Shown here: in pieces, positions 33,355-43,878 of the stretch | How positions within the stretch are numbered: position 1 is the stretch's first letter | Layout of the letters: each line of letters begins with the position of its first letter | Source of the DNA: Flectonema sp. DT1601 | Lineage: Eukaryota; Euglenozoa; Diplonemea; Diplonemida; Diplonemidae | Length of the DNA: 64,000 nucleotides | Assembly (NCBI GenBank): GCA_964019425.1 | Contig: OZ025794.1 | Coordinates: 310,001-374,000, forward strand | Direction of reading: 5' to 3' | The notes under the pieces: model-generated | Told to the model about the DNA's origin: nothing | What the model saw: only the letters and a program-made list of their open reading frames with translations | The model's database searches: none | Position numbers and translations under genes: made by a program

Positions 33355-36175
33355 TAAAAAAATATAAAAGATGAAACAATGTTATCATTGTTTTTTTTTA
33401 TCGATCGACTATGTCGATTACTTCCAGTTTTCCGTCCTGGTCAAGACGCTAAACTGATTGTTTTTTTTTTTTTTTTTTAAAAAATTAATAAAAAGAATAT
33501 AAAAAAAAAAAAAAAAAGAATAAACAATGTTATCATTGTTTTTTTTTATCGTTCGACTTTGTCGACTAATTTCTATTTTCCGTTTCTTTTCTTTAAATAA
33601 TAAAAAAAAAGAATTTAAAATAAAAAAAAAGAATAAACAATGTTATCATTGTTTTTTTATCGATCGACTATGTCGATTACTTTCTATTTTCCGTCCTGGT
33701 CAAGACGCTAAACTGATTGTTTTTTTTTTTCAAAATTAATAAAAAAGAATATAAAAAAAAAAAAAAAAAAAAAGAATAAACAATGTTGTCATTGTTTTTT
33801 TTTATTGTTCGACTTTGTTGACTAATTTCTATTTTCCGTTTTTTTTCTTTAAAAAATAAATAAAAAGAATTTAAAATAAAAAAAAAAGAATAAACAATGT
33901 TATCATTGTTTTTTTATCGATCGACTATGTCGATCACTTTCTATTTTCCGTCCTGGTCAAGACGCTAAACTGATTGTTTTTTTTTTCAAAATTAATAAAA
34001 AAGAATATAAAAAAAAATAAAAAAAAAGAATAAACAATGTTATCATTGTTTTTTTTTATCGATCGACTATGTCGATCACTTTCTATTTTCCGTCCTGGTC
34101 AAGACGCTAAACTGATTGTTTTTTTTTTCAAAATTAATAAAAAAGAATATAAAAAAATACAAAAAAAAGAATAAACAATGTTATCATTGTTTTTTTTATC
34201 GTTCGACTTTGTCGACTAATTTCTATTTTCCGTTTTTTTTCTTTAAAAAATAAATAAAAAGAATTTAAAATAAAAAAAAAGAATAAACAATGTTATCATT
34301 GTTTTTTTATCGATCGACTATGTCGATCACTTTCTATTTTCCGTCCTGGTCAAGACGCTAAACTGATTGTTTTTTTTTCAAAATTAATAAAAAAGAATAA
34401 AAAAAAAAAAAAAAAAAAAGAATAAACAATGTTATCATTGTTTTTTTATCGATCGACTATGTCGATCACTTTCTATTTTCCGTCCTGGTCAAGACGCTAA
34501 ACTGATTGTTTTTTTTTCAAAATTAATAAAAAAGAATATAAAAAAAAAAAAAAAAAAAGAATAAACAATGTTATCATTGTTTTTTTTTTATCGTTCGACT
34601 TTGTCGACTAATTTCTATTTTCCGTTTCTTTTCTTTAAAGAATAAATAAAAAGAATTTAAAATAAAAAAAAAGAATAAACAATGTTATCATTGTTTTTTT
34701 TTATCGATCGACTATGTCGATCACTTTCTATTTTCCGTCCTGGTCAAGACGCTAAACTGATTGTTTTTTTTTTTTCAAAATTAATAAAAAAGAATATAAA
34801 AAAATACAAAAAAAAGAATAAACAATGTTATCATTGTTTTTTTTATCGTTCGACTTTGTCGACTAATTTCTATTTTCCGTTTTTTTTTTCTTTAAAAAAT
34901 AAATAAAAAGAATTTAAAATAAAAAAAAAGAATAAACAATGTTATCATTGTTTTTTTATCGATCGACTATGTCGATTACTTTCTATTTTCCGTCCTGGTC
35001 AAGACGCTAAACTGATTGTTTTTTTTTTCAAAATAAAAAAAAAATATTAAAAAAAAAAAATAAAAAAAAAGAATAAACAATGTTATCATTGTTTTTTTTT
35101 ATCGTTCGACTTTGTTGACTAATTTCTATTTTCCGTTTTTTTTCTTTAAAAAATTAATAAAAGAATTTAAAAAAAAAAAAAAAAAAAAAGAATAAACAAT
35201 GTTATCATTGTTTTTTTTATCGATCGACTATGTCGATTACTTTCTATTTTCCGTCCTGGTCAAGACGCTAAACTGATTGTTTTTTTTTCAAAATTAATAA
35301 AAAAGAATATAAAAAAATACAAAAAAAAGAATAAACAATGTTATCATTGTTTTTTTTTATCGTTCGACTTTGTCGACTAATTTCTATTTTCCGTTTTTTT
35401 TCTTTAAAAAATAAATAAAAAGAATTTAAAATAAAAAAAAAAAAGAATAAACAATGTTATCATTGTTTTTTTTATCGATCGACTATGTCGATTACTTTCT
35501 ATTTTCCGTCCTGGTCAAGACGCTAAACTGATTGTTTTTTTTTTCAAAATTAATAAAAAAGAATATAAAAAAATAAAAAAAAAAAGAATAAACAATGTTA
35601 TCATTGTTTTTTTTTATCGTTCGACTTTGTTGACTAATTTCTATTTTCCATTTTTTTTCTTTTTAAAAAATAAATAAAAAGAATTAAAAAAAAAAAAAAA
35701 AAAAAGAATAAACAATGTTATCATTGTTTTTTTTATCGATCGACTATGTCGATTACTTTCTATTTTCCGTCCTGGTCAGGACGCTAAACTGATTGTTTTT
35801 TCTTTAAAAATAAATAAAAAGAATAAAAAAAAAAAAAGGAATAAACAATGTTATCATTGTTTTTTTTTATCGATCGACTATGTCGATTACTTACTATTTT
35901 CCGTCCTGGTCAAGACGCTAAACTGATTGTTTTTTCTTTAAAATAATTAAAAAGATTTAAAAAAAAAAAAAAAAAAAAAAATGAATAAACAATGTTATCA
36001 TTGTTTTTTTTTCTATCGATCAACTATGTCGATTAATTTCTATTTTCCGTCCTGATCGAGACGCTAAACTGATTGTTTCTTTTTTTAAATAATAAATAAG
36101 AAAAAAAAAAAAAAAAAAAAAAAAGAGCATCTCCCTGCTATCCCTCATATCCCCACAATAATATTATACCTTTTC
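33355..36175 (-). repeat. Type B hairpin-cassette array, inverted (~21 cassettes)
   Basis: About 21 AACAATG...CATTGTT hairpins, each followed by the ATA-loop hairpin and, in full cassettes, the CAGGAC/GTC hairpin. Full and short cassettes alternate regularly over much of the tract. It closes with the reverse complement of the array head (GAGCATCTCCCTGC) near 36,125. One cassette at 33,780 has a mutated hairpin (GTTGTCATTG). Confidence 0.9.
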
Positions 36176-37092
36176 ATTTTCTCTTTCCTTTTCTGGTCTT
36201 TTTTTTTTCTTTTTTTTCCTTTTTCATACAACGTTTTTTATTTATATATATCAGTCATTCCTTTTTTTTGCGAACAAATTCTGGACACTGAAAAAAAATT
36301 TCAAAAAAAAATTGTAAAAATTTCGATCGAAGCGGCATTTTAATGCGCTGCATCGTTGGGTTCATTTCCGTCCGAAATCGGGAGGTTGGCATCACATACT
36401 TGTCTCCCGAATTGAGAAAAGAGATTTTGCGGTTTACTAAATCAGCTCAGCCGTGGACAAGTACCAAAACTAAAAATTAATCGAAGGGTCTAATTTTACA
36501 CTGCTGGCCCAGCGGGATCCAGAGAAAAAATAATCGAGCAAAAATATATTAAAGAGTACTAAGCATGTGCCGGTGAGGCAGATTGTTACTACCTGTCTTT
36601 TTGGACCTACTTTGATACTTAATGATCATTATCACCACCACAGATGCAACATTTTCCTTACATAATTGCTACTAGGGTTGATTTGTTAGTAAAAAGGTGC
36701 ATATCTCTTGAGTGCGGGAGAAGGGGGAAAAAATAGTAAAAAAAAAAAAATTAGGGGTGTTTTTTACTCAGATTTTCTCGATCTTTCCATTCCAGGTCTG
36801 GGATTAATATTTATCATTGAGTAGTACCAAGGAAATTTTGCAAAGAGACGTTTATCTCTTTTTAGCAGCACTTACCATGTTTAAAAGTATATCCCTATGC
36901 CTAATTTTACAGATCGCACCCTCCCCGATTCCAAAAAATAAAAAATCGAGCAAAAGTAACATATCGTGTAACCTTGCTCAGGCGGTGAGAAAAAGGTGTT
37001 TTTTGTTCGCAAAAAAAAGGAATGACTGATATATATTTTTTTTTTTTTTTTTTTTTTCATGTTTGATTATTTCCTCTTCATTTTTTTTTTTC

Positions 37093-37123
<31 letters not shown>

Positions 37124-37316
37124 CCTCTGCCTCTCTCTTAATTCTGTTCGTTTCTTTGAAACGAAAATTCATTTGAATATTATTCCTTGGTCAGCAACCA
37201 TCATTGTCGCCCTTTGGGCCTGTTAAAAAAAAATAAAAATAAAAAGAAAGTTTACATCGGGAATAGGGCAGGAGCCAAAAGCTCCCAGTCCGTTACTTCC
37301 CACTTTATCAAAATTC
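36176..37316 (-). mobile_element. R segment, inverted, carrying MITE 2
   Basis: Reverse-oriented R from CTCTTTCCTTTTCTGGTC to its terminus CACTTTATCAAAATTC. It is the natural end of the inverted composite that starts near 29,604. Its AT-rich site holds MITE 2. Confidence 0.75.
36251..37029. mobile_element. MITE 2 derived from the 731-aa transposase element
   Basis: Also 779 bp, with the same ends and a TA flank. Near 36,630 the first ~13 transposase codons (reading leftward) are fused directly to the element's 3' flank (ATTAAGTATCAAAG), which shows the internal deletion join. Its orientation relative to R is opposite to that of MITE 1. Confidence 0.85.
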
Positions 37317-37846
37317 GTGCAGTACGGAATCGAGTTATTCAACTGTGAATTAATCACCAAGACGAACACCAGGAAGGGGGGCGTTTGAGTTTGATTTGTA
37401 AAATACAACTATATCATCATAACGATATTTAACATCATAAGGAAACCGCTAGCTACCATGCTGGTAACTGACCAACTCAGTCAACTCACTAATCTTTGGC
37501 CACCGTTCCGACTTTCTTTCCTTTCACACCGACAGTCCTCCAACGGACTAATCACGTATCGAAAAAAACAGCGAAGGTCGAGCAACTTAATACCTCGTGC
37601 CGAAATTCTTGTGAGGAACTCAAGAATTTTTGCTGAAAAAAAAATTTCCAAAAAAAAAATTCCTCACAATAATAATTCCTTACCAGATCACCAAAGGAAA
37701 CCCCCAGTAAAAATTTTTCCTTGATCAGGAATTATTTTTGTGGGAGAAGAATCTTGTGAAATAACGATTTTTGAGGAGAAATTCCTTGCAAGGATAATTC
37801 CTGCAATAAGAATATAGGAAAGAAAATTAAAAAAAAACTTTTTTAA
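37317..37846. other. AT-rich flank, partly a diverged match to the array gene's upstream region
   Basis: It starts GTGCAGTACGG, as in array units just after GTTGTCATTC. A stretch near 37,378-37,435 (G run, GAGTTTG, GTAAAATACAA, TTTAACAT) resembles 2,950-3,035. The rest is AAAAATTT-type sequence with repeated AATTCCT motifs. An 88-residue frame at 37,458-37,724 has no recognisable features and I do not call it. Confidence 0.4.
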
Positions 37847-37920
37847 GTGACGCTGGTTGTCCACTGGTATGATTGTGGATTTGCATTCGCTAGGCTGCAG
37901 GTTCGAGTCCTGGTGGAGGA
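37847..37920 (+). tRNA. Second tRNA-like sequence, followed by a T run
   Basis: It has a good B box (GGTTCGAGTCC at about 37,900) and a D-arm-like hairpin TCCAC-TGGTATGATT-GTGGA. A possible anticodon loop TTTGCAT and nine T directly downstream complete the picture. The acceptor stem does not pair. It is unrelated in sequence to the array tRNA-like element. It is probably a decayed tRNA or a SINE head. Confidence 0.4.
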
Positions 37921-37929
37921 TTTTTTTTT

Positions 37930-38157
37930 AATTAAAAACCATTAAAAGCCCTTTATTTTTATTTTTCCAAATTAAAGGGGAATTAAATCCCCTTTAATTT
38001 TAAAATAAAGGGCCCTTTAATTCATTAAATCCCCTTTAATTCCCCTTTATTTCATTAAATTGGAAAATAAAGGGGAATTAATTAAAAGCCCTTTAATATT
38101 AAAAGCCCTTTATTTCCGCTTTAATTTTTAATTCCCCTTTAAAGGGGTACAAGTATG
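37930..38157. repeat. Maze of AAAGGG/CCCTTT inverted repeats
   Basis: About 220 bases are built almost wholly from AAAGGG(G), CCCTTT, TTAATT and their combinations, in alternating orientation, including the palindrome AAAGGGCCCTTT. Many alternative hairpins are possible. No gene. Confidence 0.8.
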
Positions 38158-38426
38158 AAATATTAAAAAAAAAAAATAAAAAAAAAGAATAAACAATGTT
38201 ATCATTGTTTTTTTTTATCGTTCGACTTTGTTGACTAATTTCTATTTTCCGTTTTTTCTTCTTTAAAAAATAAATAAAAAGAATTTAAAAAAAAAAAAAA
38301 AAAAAGAATAAACAATGTTATCATTGTTTTTTTTATCGATCGACTATGTCGATTACTTTCTATTTTCCATCCTGGTCAAGACGCTAAACTGATTGTTTTT
38401 TTTTTCAAAATTAATAAAAAAGAATA
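38158..38426 (-). repeat. Inverted B cassettes, left of transposon T-B
   Basis: Two cassettes with AACAATG hairpins. The array is interrupted at GAATA by T-B and resumes at 52,988 with TAAAAAAAA, so both parts form one array with a TA duplication. Confidence 0.85.
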
Positions 38427-39067
38427 TGAGGCGGTGCAGAAACCCCCCCCCCAATTTTTACCAGGCTATTCTGTGGGCACCTAATACCCAATCCGAGCTC
38501 ACCACCCCACGAAAATACTATCCAAAAAACTCAAATCCGGTACTGGGGCATCCTCTAACTGCTCACCAGTTTCAAAATTCTATATTTTTTGACTGTTTCT
38601 GGTACTTTTGCCTTGTATCTCTGTTGGTTGCCCTCAAAATACTCAAAAACCAGCTTAGCAGCTACATTGCAGTAATTTGTTTACACCCTGGGTTCCTATG
38701 AAGACTGGAATGATAGGAACAGGAGAAGTGATGAGACAGGAGAATCATAGATCCCGTGAGAACTGCAGAGTACGATATCGGGTGGTGATTCTGAGTCACC
38801 CTTGCTGGCAGTGATGGGTTGAGCATGATGTGAGCATGCTGTTCACAATAAGTACACCCTCAGGATTACTGGAGTTTTTCTAGAATCTATAGCCGCTTGA
38901 GGACGCTGCTACAAGCTCTATGTTCCAGTGGCTGGGGATAGCAGAAGTGAATAAGACTGGGATAGTAGTAGGAAAGGAATTGTGGAAGAATAGGGACAAG
39001 AAAGTGGAGTCAGTGGTTGCCTGTCAGTTGTAACACCTAACATGAAAAATCAGGTTCAATAAGAACT
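38427..39067. mobile_element. DNA transposon T-B, left arm
   Basis: Starts TGAGGCGGTGCAGAAACCC after a TA. The first ~130 bp are a near-perfect reverse complement of 52,860-52,987 (shared GGCACCTAA, CAATCCGAGC, TCAAATCCGGTACTGGGG). The remaining ~500 bp show no convincing frame. At 39,068 an R segment begins inside it. Confidence 0.8.
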
Positions 39068-39259
39068 GAATTTCGATAAAGTGGGAAGTAACGGACTGGG
39101 AGCTTTTGGCTCCTGCCCTATTCCCGATGTAAACTTTCTTTTTATTTTTATTTTTTTTAACAGGCCCAAAGGGCGACAATGATGGTTGCTGACCAAGGAA
39201 TAATATTCAAATGAATTTTCGTTTCAAAGAAACGAACAGAATTAAGAGAGAGGCAGAGA

Positions 39260-39292
<33 letters not shown>

Positions 39293-39352
39293 GAAAAAAA
39301 AAAATGAAGAGGAAATAATCAAACATGAAAAAAAAAAAAAAAAATATATATA

Positions 39353-42345
39353 TCAGTCATTCCTTTTTTTTGCGTACAAAAAACACCATTTTCTCACCGC
39401 CTGAGCAAGGGTACACGATATGTTACTTTTGCTCGATTTTTTATTTTTTGAAATCGGGGAGGGTGCGATCTGTAAAATTAGGCATAGGGATATACTTTTA
39501 AACATGGTAAGTGCTGCTAAAAAGAGATAAACGTCTCTTTACAAGATTTCCTTGGTACTACTCAATGATAAATATTAATCCCAGACCTGGAATGGAAAGA
39601 TCGAGAAAATCTGAGTAAAAAACACCCCTAATTTTTTTTTTTTACTTTTTTTTTTTTTTTTTCCCCACCCTCAAGAGAGTTGCATTTTTTACTTACTAAT
39701 CGACCCAGTTCTTCTTAGTAGCAATTATGTCAGGAAAATGTTGCATCTGTGGTGGTGATAATGGCCCACTTGTTGGAAGCTTCCCTGAAGTAGTTGTCAA
39801 AACATTGATTCAACGTGCTGAGAATGTTACTTCTGAGTCATGTGTCTGCAATCCATGTGTGAAAGAGATAGGAATGACCTGGGGTTTTAGAAGGGATGTC
39901 AACAGCAGAGATTGTGCATCGTTGAATTACGATTGCAAACGGCAGACTCGGAAGACAAGACGCGTTAAGTCGCTACGCCCTGTTTCGGATGATGGTCGGG
40001 TTATTCTGGGTGTACCTATGTATGCCCCTGAAAACTGTATTTGCACTTCATGTTATTCGCACTTGCGAAATGCCACAAAGTGCAAGAGGGACTCTCCATC
40101 AACACCAGTAAAAAGGGTTAAGCAGCAAACTTGCAATCACACTTCCCTGACTATGGAAGAACTGCAAGACTCACTCATCAGCAGTATCAATGATCTGCCT
40201 GCTAGCAACAGGTTACCCATTCTCGAAGCAATGTTAGAACGCCACAGTAAGAGTGATATTGAAAGACTGTTTCGATTAAATAAAATCCGAAGTCAGCTAC
40301 ATCGAATACTGTCACCAACTACACCATCGTGGAAATCAGGAAACCGGAGCCTCGCTCAGAATATCACCGAATGGTGGATATCCGAAGCATCAGAACCAGA
40401 CGAGTCACGCAAAGAACGCTGGATAATAAGAGACGGGGAAAGTATTAAAGTCTTTAGGAGGTGGTGCAGACACCCGTATCAACATGCTTGGAGTGAGTAC
40501 TGCAAATATCGCGGTGAGGTATCCCACTCATATTTCATGTCATTGAGACCACGGAATATTTGTAGGATACCAAGCTCAACTCGTTGCCACTGTAGGTGGC
40601 ATCTCGCATGCTACAGGAAGCTTCAGGCTCATCAGAAGATCAGACTCAACGGCATTCCAAAGTTGAAAGGCTTGAAGCAACTGACAGAATTCGTATTATG
40701 TCAGGAATCCTACTTGTGTGCTTTCGGTATATGCAAGACATGCAATAAGTTGGAAACCCTGTTTCCCAACAATCTATCTGCTGCGGACTTGCGTGAAGAG
40801 GTGACATTCTTGGATTTTCAAAATGTTACGGAGGGTGCTGTCAAGTTGCTCAAGTCAGTTGAGAAAACACTTCCCCTTTGTAACTTCTTGCTCGCTTTCA
40901 AGAAGGAAGTACTTGTATTCACCAAACATCAGTATGCCAACAAATGCTGCGATACTGCCCGTAGACAGCTCCTAGAGAACCTACCTGCAGGGCACTGCGT
41001 CATCTTCGTCGATTACTCTGCGAAGTTTGTCCACAGCCCAATTGAGCAACTTCAGCAGGACAACTATCAGAAGAAGAAGAGCTCAATTCTGGTATTCCTT
41101 GTTGGAAAAAAGATTTCAACTGAAAAGCACCCTGGTTGGATAATTCAATACACTACCCACTATTATATATCAAACAATCTCACTCAGACTTTTCCAGCTG
41201 TCTGCAAGGCTCTGTCACACTTGCTGGATACGCTGCAGGATGATTTTGCTCACTTCCACATTTTTAGCGATGGAGGAAATCACTTCAAAGTTAAATACAT
41301 GCTTGGCTGGATGGCAGCAATAGATATAGATGTAACATGGGACTGCTTTCCTACAGGACATGGTAAGGGACCATGGGATTCTGAGGGCTACCAATTGAAG
41401 AGGTTTGCTCTTGACATTGGTCGCTCTGTACATCGCTACAATTTGACAGGTGAAATAAGTGATGCGAAATCTCTTTTTGAAGTTGCCCGCACTAAGATGA
41501 CTATCACTGATTCCTCCAAACCCATCTCGGAGCGAGTATTTAATTTCCTACCTGACATTACCGACATATCCCCTAGACACGGAGAGATAATCTTGACCGG
41601 TATCCGTAGTAACTTCTTCTCCTTCCGCTCACTAGTGAGGGGTTATCAAAATGAAGTACAAGACTTTACAATGGGATATCGCGCCGTTTCATGCTTTTGT
41701 ACCCTCTGCATCACAGGTGACTACGATCTTTGTGAGCAAATACAGGGATCTGTTGGATATAAAATAGTCACATCTCACCCGCCAAGTAGTACCTCCGAGG
41801 GGTCAGATAGCACTACTGAGGAGTCAGACAGCACTTCTTCCGAGTATGAGAAGTCTTCCATCAGCACTAGCTATGATGATGATGATGATGATATCACTTC
41901 ATGTGGCTCAGATAGCTCATAATTCATCATAAGTTGTGACTTCATATAAAAAAAGTGTTGTACGAGGGTTTTCATTAAGTATCAAAGTAGGTCCAAAAAA
42001 CTGGTAGTAACAATCTGGCTCACCGGCACATGCTTAGTACTCTTTAATATATTTTTGCTCGATTATTTTTTCTCTGGATCCCGCTGGGCCAGCAGTGTAA
42101 AATTAGACCCTTCGATTAATTTTTAGTTTTGGTACTTGTCCACGGCTGAGCTGATTTAGTAGACCACAAAATCTCTTTTCTCGATTCAGGTGACAAGTAT
42201 GTGATGCCAACCTCCCGATTTCGGACGGAAATGAACCCAACGATGCAGCGCATTAAAATGCCGCTTCGATCGAAATTTTTACCATTTTTTTTTGAAAAAA
42301 TTTTTCATTGTCCAGAATTTGTTCGCAAAAAAAAGGAATGACTGA
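39353..42345 (+). mobile_element. Full-length DNA transposon, copy 1 (2,993 bp)
   Basis: Terminal inverted repeats TCAGTCATTCC and GGAATGACTGA extend with mismatches through the TTTTTTTTGCG stretch, and TA lies on each side. It contains one intact transposase gene. The ends are the same as in MITEs 1 and 2. The family is not one I can name with certainty. Confidence 0.9.
39727..41922 (+). CDS. DDE-type transposase, 731 aa, copy 1
   Basis: It catalyses cut-and-paste movement of its own element, by inference from motifs and context. The N-terminus is Cys-rich (KCCICGG, CVCNPC, CICTSC), a likely zinc-binding DNA-recognition region. RCHCRWH near 292 and CAFGICKTC near 335 are further metal-binding candidates. 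The catalytic candidates are D429 (IFVDYSAK), D515 (IFSDGGNHFK) and D551 or E553 in GHGKGPWDSEGYQLKR, spaced 86 and 36-38, as in DDE enzymes. The tail from about 690 is Ser- and Asp-rich. The start follows a short leader inside the terminal repeat region. Length and frame are intact. The HGKG-x-x-D motif recalls uncharacterised invertebrate transposases; superfamily is unresolved. Confidence 0.85.
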   Translation: MSGKCCICGGDNGPLVGSFPEVVVKTLIQRAENVTSESCVCNPCVKEIGMTWGFRRDVNSRDCASLNYDCKRQTRKTRRVKSLRPVSDDGRVILGVPMYAPENCICTSCYSHLRNATKCKRDSPSTPVKRVKQQTCNHTSLTMEELQDSLISSINDLPASNRLPILEAMLERHSKSDIERLFRLNKIRSQLHRILSPTTPSWKSGNRSLAQNITEWWISEASEPDESRKERWIIRDGESIKVFRRWCRHPYQHAWSEYCKYRGEVSHSYFMSLRPRNICRIPSSTRCHCRWHLACYRKLQAHQKIRLNGIPKLKGLKQLTEFVLCQESYLCAFGICKTCNKLETLFPNNLSAADLREEVTFLDFQNVTEGAVKLLKSVEKTLPLCNFLLAFKKEVLVFTKHQYANKCCDTARRQLLENLPAGHCVIFVDYSAKFVHSPIEQLQQDNYQKKKSSILVFLVGKKISTEKHPGWIIQYTTHYYISNNLTQTFPAVCKALSHLLDTLQDDFAHFHIFSDGGNHFKVKYMLGWMAAIDIDVTWDCFPTGHGKGPWDSEGYQLKRFALDIGRSVHRYNLTGEISDAKSLFEVARTKMTITDSSKPISERVFNFLPDITDISPRHGEIILTGIRSNFFSFRSLVRGYQNEVQDFTMGYRAVSCFCTLCITGDYDLCEQIQGSVGYKIVTSHPPSSTSEGSDSTTEESDSTSSEYEKSSISTSYDDDDDDITSCGSDSS

Positions 42346-42713
42346 TATATATATTAGTCATTCCAAAAATAACCGTCCATTTTAGGGTTCCAGTATTTCA
42401 TGGGTGAAAATAGGGAGTAAAACTTAAAACCGAATACCTATTTTAATCGCTTTTGCACCGCTGATTTCATTCCCGCTGCGATTCAAAAAAATGCAGCTAA
42501 AATTCAAAAAAATTGTGACATTTTTGTGTGGTGAAAATTTTGAATAATGGAACTGTTGATGTCTAATCGGCTGCCCCGGGTGCTAAAATGAAAGATCGGT
42601 ATATGGTTCTATATCCGGCCGTACCTGGTCGGATGTTTTACTCTGAAACAGTTACAAAGGCTGCTCGAAGCAAAACAGTACCTTGTACATCTTACACTAC
42701 ACTTAGCCTATTT

Positions 42714-42962
42714 TTATTTTTGATTAGGCTTAGCTCTTTTGGCAACTTTTACTGCTGGCTTTCTTCGTTTTCCTACCGGCAATGAACCGATAATAGAACT
42801 AGTTGAACGCAGCGATCTGAAACTGGAACTAGAACTAGATTCACTAACAGAGCAAGAGCCAGTAGAAGACTCACCAGAATCTGAGGTGGGTTCAGTTGTT
42901 TCTGAAATAGACTCACTCTCAGTGTTGGTAGCAGGTGAAAGTTGGCTCGCACCAACCCCCAC
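42714..42962 (-). pseudogene. Ser-rich and basic C-terminal tail of the deleted transposase
   Basis: An 82-residue frame rich in Ser and Glu ends with a basic patch (GKRRKPAVKVAKRAK), comparable to the Ser/Asp tail of the 731-aa protein. It lies downstream of the N-terminal piece in a different frame. The DDE core that should lie between them is gone. Confidence 0.5.
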
Positions 42963-42978
42963 ATTTGGATCATCTTCA

Positions 42979-43878
42979 TCAATCGGTACAAAGCAGCCAG
43001 CAGGATTTTAACGCCTTGGGATAGAATAAGTTCAACGGCCTGCATTGGTTGCAGTGGCCAAAGAAGCAGTTGTAAGACGGGTCTCGACATAGTATGAGTG
43101 GTAGGTCACTCAAGCGGGTTAGCTGAAATCTTCTCAGGCCCACAAGTCTCATATAAGCAGGAAGGATAAGTGCAATTTGCATGTGCCACCTACAACGGCA
43201 TCGAGGGTTATTCGGACAAGATTTGACATGAGCAGGCCTTTTGTCACAAAACAGAGCATATGAGATAGCTGTGTGAGTTCTGCAGAAGGCACTCCACAAA
43301 GCAAGGTATGGTTCTCTTACATAGAGGACTGTCTCTTTACTTGTCTCGCCGGTTATGTAGTCTTTGCTGAGGACCACGCGGTTTGACTCAGGGCGTGCAT
43401 TGGAAATCCAGAAGTTCCAGATATCTCTGTCTTGGCTGCGCTGCTTTACTGATTGGGAGGGATCGTGCTGTTCCAGCCTCTGTAGCTGCTTACGCATTGA
43501 AGAATCCCTGACATGGGCATTAATCTGGCTATCAGTGTAGCCTGGCGTGAAACAGAGTCTCAAAAACTGAGAACGGACAGCAGGAACTGATTCTTTCACG
43601 CGTTCAAAAATATCGGAGCGCGGTTCCGGATTGATCGGCTCTGCAGGGATACTGACGGATGCGTAATGCGGATCACTAGTCAGCCTTTTTGCTCGCTGGT
43701 AGCAAGCGTTGCAGATTGAGCGCAGAGGAGCATACGCCGGGATTTCAAGACTACCGCGAAGTGGCTCAAGAAGCTTGTTGAACTTCGGATTCCATCTTTT
43801 CGCGTTAGTGTGCGAGGTGCAGTTGTAGTTGTCTGAGGAGCACTCAGCTGGCATCTCGTGGCACGTGTGACACTTCAT
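42979..43878 (-). pseudogene. N-terminal half of a related transposase (299 aa)
   Basis: The start is set at MKCHTCHEMP because it lines up with MSGKCCICGG of the 731-aa protein; the open frame extends 37 codons further upstream without features. Shared landmarks are the NYNC/NYDC motif, YAPLRSICNACYQRAKR, RCRCRWH and CFFGHCNQC. It stops where the catalytic domain should begin. It may still bind element ends, but it cannot catalyse transposition. Confidence 0.65.

Noticed and set aside
33355-36175. 70-110 residue frames starting MLSLFFF in B arrays
   Set aside because: Each starts in the AACAATG hairpin and reads through poly-T; it is a cassette artefact.
37458-37724. 88-residue plus frame
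   Set aside because: Low-complexity AT-rich sequence with no recognisable motif or paralogue.
41215-41433. 72-residue minus frame inside the transposase genes
   Set aside because: Antisense shadow of the catalytic region.
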